64,000 nucleotides of DNA from Galaxea fascicularis (Eukaryota; Cnidaria; Anthozoa; Scleractinia; Euphylliidae): positions 35,399,595 through 35,463,594 of the forward strand of contig OX419338.1 of the NCBI GenBank assembly GCA_948470475.1. Reading direction: 5' to 3'. The translations under genes were made by a program, and so were the position numbers. The notes under the pieces were generated by a model. That model worked only from the letters and a program-made list of their open reading frames with translations, did not search any database and was not told the DNA's origin. Of the stretch, positions 11,501 to 23,500 are shown one piece after another. The number at the start of each line of letters is the position of its first letter. The stretch's first letter is position 1.

Positions 11501-14500
11501 TACTTAGCCATCCTTAGCGGTACTTAGCCATCCTTAGCCGTACTTAGACATCCTTAGCCGTACTTACACATCCTTACACATCCTTAGCGGTACTTAGCCA
11601 TCCTTGGCCGTACTTAGCCATCCTTAGCCGTACTTACACATCCTTACACATCCTTAGCGGTACTTAGCCATCCTTAGCCGTACTTAGCCATCCTTAGCCG
11701 TACTTAGCCATCCTTAGCCGTACTTACACATCCTTACACATCCTTACACATCCTTAGCGGTACTTAGCCATCCTTAGCCGTACTTAGCCATCCTTAGCCG
11801 TACTTACACATCCTTAGCCGTACTTACACATCCTTAGCCGTACTTACACATCCTTACACATCCTTAGCGGTACTTAGCCATCCTTGGCCGTACTTACACA
11901 TCCTTACACATCCTTAGCGATACTTAGCCATCCTTAGCCGTACTTAGACATCCTTAGCCGTACTTACACATCCTTACACATCCTTAGCGGTACTTAGGCA
12001 TCCTTGGCCATACTTAGCCATCCTTAGCCGTATTTACACATCCTTAGCCGTACTTACACATCCTTACACATCCTTAGCGGTACTTAGCCATCCTTAGCCG
12101 TACTTACACATCCTTACACATCCTTAGCGGTACTTAGCCATCCTTAGCCGTACTTAGCCATCCTTAGCCGTACTTACACATCCTTACACATCCTTACACA
12201 TCCTTAGCGGTACTTAGCCATCCTTAGCCGTACTTAGCCATCCTTAGCCGTACTTAGACATCCTTAGCCGTACTTACACATCCTTACACATCCTTAGCGG
12301 TACTTAGCCATCCTTAGCCGTACTTACACATCCTTAGCCGTACTTACACATCCTTACACATCCTTAGCGGTACTTAGCCATCCTTAGCCGTACTTACACA
12401 TCCTTAGCAGTACTTAGCCATCCTTAGCCGTACTTAGACATCCTTAGCCGTACTTACACATCCTTACACATCCTTAGCGGTACTTAGCCATCCTTAGCCG
12501 TACTTAGCCATCCTTAGCCGTACTTAGACATCCTTAGCCGTACTTACACATCCTTACACATCCTTAGCGGTACTTAGCCATCCTTAGCCGTACTTAGCCA
12601 TCCTTAGCCGTACTTACACATCCTTACACATCCTTAGCGGTACTTAGCCATCTTTAGCCGTACTTAGACATCCCTAGCCGTACGTAGCCATCCTTAGCTG
12701 TACATAGACATCCTTAGCTGTACTTAGACATCTTTAGCTGTACTTAAGCGTCCTTAGCCGTACTTAGCCATCCTTAGCCGTACTTAGACATCCTTACCTG
12801 TACTTAGACATCCTTACCTGTACTTAGACATCCTTAGCCGTACTTACACATCCTTAGCTGTACTTAGCCATCCTTAGCTGTACTTAGACATCCTTACCTG
12901 TACTTAGACATCCTTAGCCGTACTTAGACATCCTTAGCTGTACTTAGACATCCTTAGCCGTACTTACACATCCTTAGCGGTACTTAGCCATCCTTAGCCG
13001 TACTTACACATCCTTAGCCGTACGTACACATCCTTACACATCCTTAGCGGTACTTAGCCATCCTTAGCCGTACTTAGACATTCTTAGCCGTACTTAGCCA
13101 TCCTTAGCCGTACTTAGACATCCTTAGCCGTACTTAGACATCCTTAGCTGTACTTAGACATCCTTACACATCCTTAGCGGTACTTAGCCATCCTTAGCCG
13201 TACTTAGACATCCTTAGGCGTACTTACACATCCTTACACATCCTTAGCGGTACTTAGCCATCCTTAGCCGTACTTAGACATCCTTAGCCGTACTTAGACA
13301 TCCTTGGCTGTACATAGACATCCTTAGCTGTACTTAGACATCCTTAGCTGTACTTAAGCATCCTTAGCCGTACTTACTGAGCCATCCTTAGCCGTACTTA
13401 GATATCCTTTGCTGTACTTAAGCATCCTTAGCCGTACTTAGCCATCCTTAGCCGTACTTAGAAACTGTGAAAGTTATTGATCAGTTTCAGTGTTTTTTTT
13501 CCTTTCTGGTGGAAAGTCTTTCCAATAGATCATGTTGTCGCTCTTTAAGTCTGGCTTGTGGTAGGCTTGAATATAAAGTTCAAAATTCTATAATAATAAG
13601 AGTAGTTGTTGTCTTTTTTTTTTAATCGGTTCTTTTCACTACATGTACAAATCACAATAGAAGTTGGTCAAAATGTACTTCAAAATAGTGCAGTGAGGAA
13701 GCCCTAAAAGAGACCATCCACTACTTCTTAATTTCAAGTTGTTCTTCTTCTAATGTGTAGTTTAATTTTGAGAATTGTTGATAATCCACATTCTCTTTAT
13801 CCAGAATAGTTGTGTTGCAGTAGGTAGCCTATGATTAGCATTGAAAGCTCAGTGTGTGTGCACTAAATTGAACCTACAATAAATCTAGGCTCGCTTGTAT
13901 GGTGTTTGCCGTAAAGTTTTGTTATTCAATTAGGCTTAGTACGATTTGCCGTACATCTTAATTCCTAGAATTGTAGTTGTTTAGTGTTGTTGTAGCTGGA
14001 AAACATGCCATGCATTACATAAACCTATAGTTGGCACAAACATTTATGACAGTTCACTGATCCCGTTTATTGAGGAAAGAACTAGCAAAACATTAACATT
14101 TCAGTGTAACAATGACTTGGACGTAAGGATTTTACATCAAGAGTTGTCTGTTGGATACATCATACTTAAACAAAACTACTTCAATGTAATGCGGAAAGTT
14201 CGTGTGTGAAAGTTGAAACCTAGTCTAACGAAAACTAATCAGTAAATTATCACAAAATCTACATTTTTCTTATACTCGACATGAATTCAGTGTGTTTCAA
14301 TATAGGTACCGGTGGATTTGCTCAATACAGTGTGCCAAGACATAGTGTAATAAGCCTGCCGCAATGGGCACGACATTGATTGTTTCCATGTGACTGCAAC
14401 GGCGTACTAGTGTTCCATCATTAGGAGTGTATTTTGAACCTGACCGACTGTGAATGGAGTTCACGTTTGAAACAGGTTTAAACATTACCGAGATTTGAAC

Positions 14501-17500
14501 ATTTGGTTCCTTTGATGCGTGGGATAGATCACGACTTGTTTTCAAAATTTAATTTTCTTTTCCTTTCTATTATTTGAAATATGTTTAATATTTAGGTTGC
14601 TTTTAAGCTAAACCAGTTTCAAGTTTGAAATTGAAAAGATCGAACAATAATTTAATGCGGAAAAAAATATTTTCTGTTCAGTTTATTCTTCGCAACTTTT
14701 CCATCTCAAAACTAACACTTCAACTGGAACAAAAAAGGTGGGCTATTTAGCCTCGGAAATCGCAATTTATTTCCACTACAGAATGATAACGTTTTTCTGA
14801 ATCGTTATCAAAGTGTTAAATTAATGAAATGAACAACACCAGAAAGAAAACATCTTGTAACATTCTAAAAATTGTTTAAAATTACATGTAGAAACAAAGT
14901 TTCAGTGGAAAGTTGAGGTTTTTGTATTGAACGAGACTATGGCTGTTAATCGAACCTATTATAACGCTGAAAAGGTTTCAAAAATAAATAAAAAAGAATT
15001 ACAAAGACTTAACGTAAGAAAATCAATCCTAAGTATTTTCTTTAAATGAACAGTATCCTTTAGGAAAAGTACATTTTTTTTCTTGGGGGGGTGGGGGTAG
15101 GGTTATGGCCTCAAAGGGGAGGGTAGTCAGTGAAAATGAGCACCAAAAGGGGAAGGTCATACCTCTTTGTAAGTTATGCAAGGGGAGGGTCACATCTTTT
15201 TCCAGGTTTTTTAATGAGGATGGACAAGTTGGCCGAAAACACAGGTAGAATTCTGCCAAAGGGGATTGGAAAAGCCAGTATGATTGCCTTTTGGATCTGG
15301 AATCCACCCAAGTGAGACATCTTTGGAAATGCTACTTCTTTGTTGGTTTTCTTGCTCATCATGTGCTGTTTGTGAGGCCTCAAAATGTTGGAGCTGTCAA
15401 TTTTTCGTGATGTATTGGGGCGCTCCCACAAAGTACTCCATTACCCGTCAAACTCCATAAGTTGACTCATGAACACTTTCCCCGATTAATTGATTCCTTG
15501 CGAATCTATACCCATATTACTGGTCCAGTTTGAGGACGTGTGAAAATGGTACGACAAGAAGATTTGTGTCATCATAAAGCGGAAATTGAGCTACAGATCA
15601 CGAACGCGCAGAGCCTCCCTGGAAAGCGAGAAACATCGTGTGATAAATGGTGATTTAATAATTTGTAAATTAGCAAAATATTTTTACGCTGCTGTAACAT
15701 TTAAAATGTCCGGCAATACTGTTCATAAAGAAGAACATACAGCGACTAAGTTTATAGGACGAAGTTCTTAATAATGTTTCACTCGTGCGCGAGAAGTTTC
15801 CATTAACAAAATTCTGCCTTTAACAAAATTCGAAAATGTAGGAAATTTTTGTTTTGGAGAGTTAGGTACAGCTAAGGATGGCTAAGTACGGCTAAGGATG
15901 GCTAAGTACAGCAAAGGATGTCTAAGTGCGGCTAGGGATGGCTAAGTACGGCTAAGAATGTCTAAGTACAGCTAAGGATGCCTAAGTACCGCTAAGGATG
16001 CCTAAGTACCGCTAAGGATGCCTAAGTACGGCTAAGGATGTCTAAATAAGGCTAAGGATGGCTAAGTACCGCTAAGGATAGCTAAGTACAGCTAAGGACG
16101 TCGAAATAAGGCTAAGGATGGCTAAGTACGGCTAAGGATGGCTAAGTACAGCTAACGACGTCTAAGTACCGCTAAGGATGTCTAAGTACAGCTAAGGATG
16201 GCTAAGTACCGCTAAGGACGTCTAAGTACCGCTAAGGATGTCTAAGTACAGCTAAGAATGGCTAAGTACCGCTAAGGATGGCTAACTACGGCTAAGGACG
16301 TCTAAGTACCGCTAAGGATGTCTAAGTACAGCTAAGGATGTCTAAGTACGGCTAAGGATAGCTAAGTACGGCTAAGGATGTCTATGTACAGCTAAGGATG
16401 GCTAAGTACGGCTAAGGACGTCTAAGTACCGCTAAGGATGTCTAAGTACCGCATAGGATGGCTAAGTACAGCTAAGGATGGCTAAGTACAGCTAAGGATG
16501 GCTAAGTACGGCTAAGGATTTCTAAGTACGGCAAAAGATGTCTAAGTACAGCTAAGGATGGCTAAGTATGGCTAAGGATGTCTAATTAAGGCTAAGGATG
16601 GCTAAGTACCGCTAAGGATGGCTAAGTACGGCTAAGGACGTCTGAGTACCGCTAAGGATGTCTAAGTACAGCTAAGGATGGCTAAGTACAGCTAAGGATG
16701 GCTAAGTACAGCTAAGGATGTCTAAGTACGGCTAAGGATGGCTAAGTACAGCTAAGGATGGCTAACTACGGCTAAGGATGGCTAAGTACAGCTAAGGACG
16801 TCGAAATAAGGCTAAGGATGGCTAAGTACGGCTAAGGATGGCTAAGTACAGCTAAGGACGTCTAAGTACCGCTAAGGATGTCTAAGTACAGCTAAGGATG
16901 GCTAAGTACAGCTAAGGATGGCTAAGTACCGCTAAGGATGGCTAACTACGGCTAAGGACGTCTAAGTACCGCTAAGGATGTCTAAGTACCGCTAAGGATG
17001 GCTAAGTACAGCTAAGGATGTCTAAGTACGGCTAAGGATGGCTAAGTACGGCTAAGGATGGCTAAGTACCGCTAAGGATGTCTAAGTACGGCTAAGGATG
17101 CCTAAGTACAGCTACGGATGTCCAAGTACAGCTAAGGATGGCTACGTACGGCTAAGGATGCCTAAGTACAGCTAAGGAAGGCTAAGTACAGCTAAGGATG
17201 TCTATGTACAGCTAAGGATTGCTAAGTACGGCTAAGGACGTCTAAGTACCGCTAAGGATGTCTAAGTACCGCATAGGATGGCTAAGTACAGCTAAGGATG
17301 GCTAAGTACGGCTAAGGATTTCTAAGTACGGCAAAAGATGTCTAAGTACAGCTAAGGATGGCTAAGTATGGCTAAGGATGTCTAATTAAGGCTAAGGATG
17401 GCTAAGTACCGCTAAGGATGGCTAAGTACGGCTAAGGACGTCTGAGTACCGCTAAGGATGTCTAAGTACAGCTAAGGATGGCTAAGTACGGCTAAGGATG

Positions 17501-20500
17501 CTTAAGTACGGCTAAGGATGTCTAAGTACGGCTAAGGATGGCTAAGTACAGCTAAGGATGGCTAACTACGGCTAAGGACGTCTAAGTACCGCTAAGGATG
17601 GCTAAGTACAGCTAAGGACGTCGAAATAAGGCTAAGGATGGCTAAGTACGGCTAAGGATGGCTAAGTACAGCTAAGGACGTCTAAGTACCGCTAAGGATG
17701 TCTAAGTACAGCTAAGGATGGCTAAGTACAGCTAAGGATGGCTAAGTACCGCTAAGGATGGCTAACTACGGCTAAGGACGTCTAAGTACCGCTAAGGATG
17801 TCTAAGTACCGCTAAGGATGGCTAAGTACAGCTAAGGATGTCTAAGTACGGCTAAGGATGGCTAAGTACGGCTAAGGATGGCTAAGTACCGCTAAGGATG
17901 TCTAAGTACGGCTAAGGATGCCTAAGTACAGCTACGGATGTCCAAGTACAGCTAAGGATGGCTACGTACGGCTAAGGATGCCTAAGTACAGCTAAGGAAG
18001 GCTAAGTACAGCTAAGGATGTCTATGTACAGCTAAGGATGGCTAAGTACGGCTAAGGACGTCTAAGTACCGCTAAGGATGTCTAAGTACCGCATAGGATG
18101 GCTAAGTACAGCTAAGGATGGCTAAGTACGGCTAAGGATTTCTAAGTACGGCAAAAGATGTCTAAGTACAGCTAAGGATGGCTAAGTATGGCTAAGGATG
18201 TCTAATTAAGGCTAAGGATGGCTAAGTACCGCTAAGGATGGCTAAGTACGGCTAAGGACGTCTGAGTACCGCTAAGGATGTCTAAGTACAGCTAAGGATG
18301 GCTAAGTACGGCTAAGGATGCTTAAGTACGGCTAAGGATGTCTAAGTACGGCTAAGGATGGCTAAGTACAGCTAAGGATGGCTAACTACGGCTAAGGACG
18401 TCTAAGTACCGCTAAGGATGGCTAAGTACAGCTAAGGACGTCGAAATAAGGCTAAGGATGGCTAAGTACGGCTAAGGATGGCTAAGTACAGCTAAGGACG
18501 TCTAAGTACCGCTAAGGATGTCTAAGTACAGCTAAGGATGGCTAAGTACAGCTAAGGATGGCTAAGTACCGCTAAGGATGGCTAACTACGGCTAAGGACG
18601 TCTAAGTACCGCTAAGGATGTCTAAGTACCGCTAAGGATGGCTAAGTACAGCTAAGGATGTCTAAGTACGGCTAAGGATGGCTAAGTACGGCTAAGGATG
18701 GCTAAGTACCGCTAAGGATGTCTAAGTACGGCTAAGGATGCCTAAGTACAGCTACGGATGTCCAAGTACAGCTAAGGATGGCTACGTACGGCTAAGGATG
18801 CCTAAGTACAGCTAAGGAAGGCTAAGTACAGCTAAGGATGTCTATGTACAGCTAAGGATGGCTAAGTACGGCTAAGGACGTCTAAGTACCGCTAAGGATG
18901 TCTAAGTACCGCATAGGATGGCTAAGTACAGCTAAGGATGGCTAAGTACGGCTAAGGATTTCTAAGTACGGCAAAAGATGTCTAAGTACAGCTAAGGATG
19001 GCTAAGTATGGCTAAGGATGTCTAATTAAGGCTAAGGATGGCTAAGTACCGCTAAGGATGGCTAAGTACGGCTAAGGACGTCTGAGTACCGCTAAGGATG
19101 TCTAAGTACAGCTAAGGATGGCTAAGTACGGCTAAGGATGCTTAAGTACAGCTAAGGATATCTAAGTACGGCTAAGGATGTCTAAGTACGGCTAAGGACG
19201 GTTAAGTACAGCTAAGAATGTCTAAGTACGGCTAAGGATGCTTAAGTACGGCTAAGGACGTCTAAGTACGGCTAAGGATGGCTAAGTACGGCTAAGGATG
19301 GCTAAGTACGGCTAAGGATATCTAATTAAGGCTAAGGATGGCTAAGTACCGCTAAGGATGGCTAAGTACGGCTAAGGACGTCTAAGTACCGTTAAGGATG
19401 TCTAAGTATCGCTAAGGATGGCTAGGTACAGCTAAGGATGGCTAAGTATGGCTAAGGACATCTAAGTACCGCTAAGGATGGCTAAGTACAGCTAAGGATG
19501 GCTAAGTACGGCTAAGGATGCCTAAGTACAGCTACGGATGGCTAAGTACAGCTAAGGATGGCTAAGTACCGCTAAGGATGGCTAAGTACGGCTAAGGACG
19601 TCTAAGTACCGCTAAGGATGCCCAAGTACAGCTACGGATGGCTAGGTACCGCTAAGGATGGCTAAGTATGGCTAAGGACGTCTAAGTACCGCTAAGGATG
19701 GCTAAGTACAGCTAAGGATGGCTAAGTACGGCTAAGGATGCCTAAGTACAGCTACGGATGGCTAAGTACAGCTAAGGATGCCTAAGTACAGCTACGGATG
19801 TCTAAGTACAGCTAAGGATGTCTAAGTACGGCTAAGGATGTGTAAGTACAGCTAAGGATGTTTAAGTACCGCTAAGGATATGTAAGGATGTGTAAGTACG
19901 GCTAAGGATGGCTAAGTACGGCTAAGGATGTCTAAGTACAGCTAAGGATGTCTAAGTACCGCTAAGGATGTGTAAGGATGTGTAAGTACGACTAAGGATG
20001 TGTAAGTACGGCTAAGGATGTGTAAGTACGGTTAAGGATCTCTAAGTACGGCTAAGGATGTCTAAGTACAGCTAAGGATGTCTAAGTACAGCTAAGGATG
20101 GCTAAGTACAGCTAAGGATGTCTAAGTACAGCTACGGATGGCTAAGTACGGCTAAGGATGTCTAAGTACAGGTTAGGATGTCTAAGTACGGCTAAGGATG
20201 GCTAAGTACGGCTAAGGATGCTTAAGTACAGCTAAGGATGTCTAAGTACGGCTAAGGATGTCTAAGTACAGGTAAGGATGTCTAAGTACAGCTAAGGATG
20301 TCTAAGTACCGCTAAGGATGTGTAAGGATGTTTAAGTACGGCTAAGGATGTGTAAGTACGGCTAAGGATGTGTAAGTACGGCTAAGGATGTCTAAGTACC
20401 GCTAAGGTTGTGTAAGGATGTGTAAGTACGGCTAAGGATGTGTAAGTACGGGTAAGGATGTATAAGTACGGGTAAGGATGTCTAAGTACAGCTAAGGATG

Positions 20501-23500
20501 TCTAAGTACCGCTAAGGATGTGTAAGGATGTGTAAGTACGGCTAAGTAGGGCTAAGTATGGGTATGGATGTGTAAGTAACCGCCCGGACCAGTATATGGC
20601 CCGGACCACTATATGGGTGCCTACAGTACGGCTAAGTAGGGCTAAGTATGGGTATGGATGTGTAAGTAACCGCCCGGACCAGTATATGGCCCGGACCACT
20701 ATATGGGTGCTAGTTACCCACTCAAGAGATAAGGCTCTGCTATCTGTATGATCCTCCCTCACAATTTGAAGATAAAAATATCAATATTGAGATCTTTCTT
20801 TTTTAATTACCATACAGGTGTACTTTTCTAGGACTGTGTTTTTGTGTTCAACCACTTATGGGTAAAGGGGCTCTATCATGGGAGTTTTTGTGTTTTCTGG
20901 CAAACACTACATAGAAATACTACTAAATGACCTTCCCTCATGTCACAACATTCCTTCAAATGTAGGAGAAAGATATCTATCGATTTGTTGCAGGAAATGT
21001 CATCCACCGTACAGTACTTAGTCTCAGTGCAGTGACACAGTCTTGAATAAATTAACTCCATTTTGTGGGGTTTTTGAGTGGCTTACACGAAGTGTATAGC
21101 CACATTATGCTGAGACCAGATTTATTTATTTGTCCACGAGAGTCGAGCGCCTGTCACGTGGTCTAGTAAGCCACACATGTACGCATTGCGGACCTATTTT
21201 TTCCCTGAGTTAAAGACAACTTTAAGCATTTTGCAATGGACCTAAATAGCTTTAAGGCTTTTGAAACAAATTGTTTGGTGTTCATGCTTATGATCAAAAT
21301 AGACCATTTTACAGTTGTGGCTAAGTTACCTGGCCTGGGTGACCTTTCTGCTTTTCTTATGTAAATATGCAGCCTTGTTAGCATTACAACAACATGATTT
21401 ACATGATAAATGTAGTGAGGTCTCTATCAATACAAGGTCACTGGCAACCTCGCTGCCATTCATAGGCCAGGTCACTGAGCAAACAACTGTAAAATGGCCT
21501 ATTAATGATACAAGGAAAGACAAACTCACGGGTCAGCTAACAGCATGGGTAAAGCTGTTTCCTGGATCTTGGATGGTTTGTTGAAGCCCATGTCATACAC
21601 ACCACGGAGGAGCTGTTCTGACCTGTAAGTGTGAAATCATAGAATATGTGATCCCTCTGAAACACATTGTTATAATTTTTACTCAGAATAATAATTCACA
21701 CAACAGAATAGAACCAAGCTTACAAAATAATGACAGAGACTTTAAAGATCCCTGTACCTCACCATTAGATAAAAATAGGCGGTCAAGGACCACATGTGGC
21801 TACTGCTTCAGCAGTGTGTAAATACTCAATAACCAGCCTTTAATCGTATGTGCTGTGAGCTATGCAAGTCATACAAGATGTTTGCAACCCAGTGTTTTCT
21901 GATCAGAGATGTTACAGAATTTTCACTCCGAGTGTAACACTTATCTGATCTCGCCTTCAATTTTTATTTCAAGGGCCATATACCTGCCAAGTCTCACGCC
22001 TGAAGGGTTAAAAACTTTGATCCCTCGCCAACTCATGCCTACGGACCAATTTTCTCGCGTCTGGTTGAAAAATGTGAGTGATTACAGCCTTAACTGACAC
22101 ACTTTCCAAAAATATGTAAACTTAAACCAATGCAAGAAACAAAAAGTCGATGTATTATGACTAAATGACGATGCTTTCCCAAAATCTCTGATTTTTGAAA
22201 GAAAGACACTGTATGGAACGTATGGAGCATAATCACTTTCTTGAGAACTTCTGAATTATTCAGAACGTCTTCCAAAATCTTTGGGCATCTTCATACCTCT
22301 TTGGTGTCTTCAGAAATCTGAACGTATGTGGTTGTGTCTTCGTCAAAACTCCTGGCACTCTCACGCCTTGGAGTTAGAAAAAGTTGGCAGGTATAGGGCC
22401 AAAGAAGCTGAACAGAATGCTGAACAACAGTATTTGGGATCCGGAAAAAAGTTTCAGAAAAGCAAGGGAAGGACAAAAGGTTAAGAACTGATACAGCACA
22501 CTGCAATCGTTATCAATTACAGTCGTTGTGGAGTGGCTGCTCCAGGCATTTCAAACTCCTTTCCTGGAAACATTTTCAGCATAAAATTAAAATAATTGAG
22601 TAATATATGCTCACATCAAAAATGATAGTCAAGGATAATGGTGTGTTGTTTATTTTTAGTGTAGTCGATCAAAGCGCAAAATTTGCATGGTAACCTGAGA
22701 TTACGTGCCCGAGATGTTTATCACGGAGACTAAATAGGTTCAAGAGTTTTCAAAGGTAAATCACCTTGAAAGCAGAATATTTATTGTTAATATAAACGAC
22801 AATTGATGGATAACTTGGGGAAGACTGTGTATACCTTTGAAGAATTATGCCATTTTTTTATGAGTTGTCCGATTGGATGCCATTTAAATATGCAAGATCA
22901 CATTGTTTACACTCAGTTCAAAGTATCGTATCACAGCTCCAGCCCAGGAAAAACATCAGCTTCTCAGGCCCTTGAACTATCCTATGAGTCTTTCTGCAAC
23001 CAAGCTGTGAAGTTGAAACATCGCCTTACTTGGCCGTTGAAAATAGAAAAATAGTAAGAAATTATTGTAAGTAATCGTATACTACCTTGATCAATAGTCG
23101 CATCAAAGCACAAGTACGTGGAAGACCTTTGGATCAATAAGAAGTGGAAAAGAATGAAGTGCCGACCCTGACCTGTGAACAGTCGACCACTTGCCGAATT
23201 ACTTAACACACGCAAGTCATGACAAAGTGTCTACCATTGCTTAGCAACAGTAGCCACAAAAACTGGGATAAAATCTGTCGTGAAAAGAACTGCTTTAGAA
23301 CTGAAAGTGATGACTGGCACAGCCTTTACTATATTAACAGATAACATCTACATTATGTTTTATTAAAACAGGCCATTCCTTCCGTCACATTTGTATCATG
23401 CCCACTTTACATACCTTAAACCATGCCTACAGAAAATAATTTTACAGCATACATGTCATGTGTTTTGTTGAGCAACACAACCCTTGAGATTTAAAAAGGA

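Larger units (their letters stand above)
9901..20718. mobile_element. 10.8-kb foldback-type DNA transposon with minisatellite arms (element 1)
   Basis: A complete unit. It is flanked by identical 8-bp copies of CACTCAAG (9893-9900 and 20719-20726). The ends are GGTAACTA / TAGTTACC. A ~62-bp terminal inverted repeat contains two direct copies of CATATA(G/C)TGGTCCGGGC. The inverted tandem arrays at 9965-13461 and 15862-20575 enclose a 2.4-kb core. No transposase frame was seen, so it is presumably mobilised in trans. It resembles the design of Drosophila foldback and Galileo elements and of minisatellite-TIR MULEs (Rehavkus), but I could not place it in a superfamily. TIR starting GGG with a 6-bp duplication is equally compatible with the bases. 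It sits in a helicase intron. Confidence 0.88.

Noticed and set aside
9965..13461. CRISPR-like or telomere-like array
   Set aside because: There are no unique spacers between repeats and no cas-type genes. The unit is an uninterrupted 20/30-bp minisatellite bounded by transposon ends and is not TTAGGG.
15029..15431. Open frames in the core of element 1 as transposase
   Set aside because: They lie in a G-rich low-complexity repeat and show no DDE, zinc-finger or other transposase motif.
20502..20762. Open frame of 86 codons with an internal repeat
   Set aside because: It reads across the duplicated terminal repeat of the foldback element; the repetition is from the DNA repeat.
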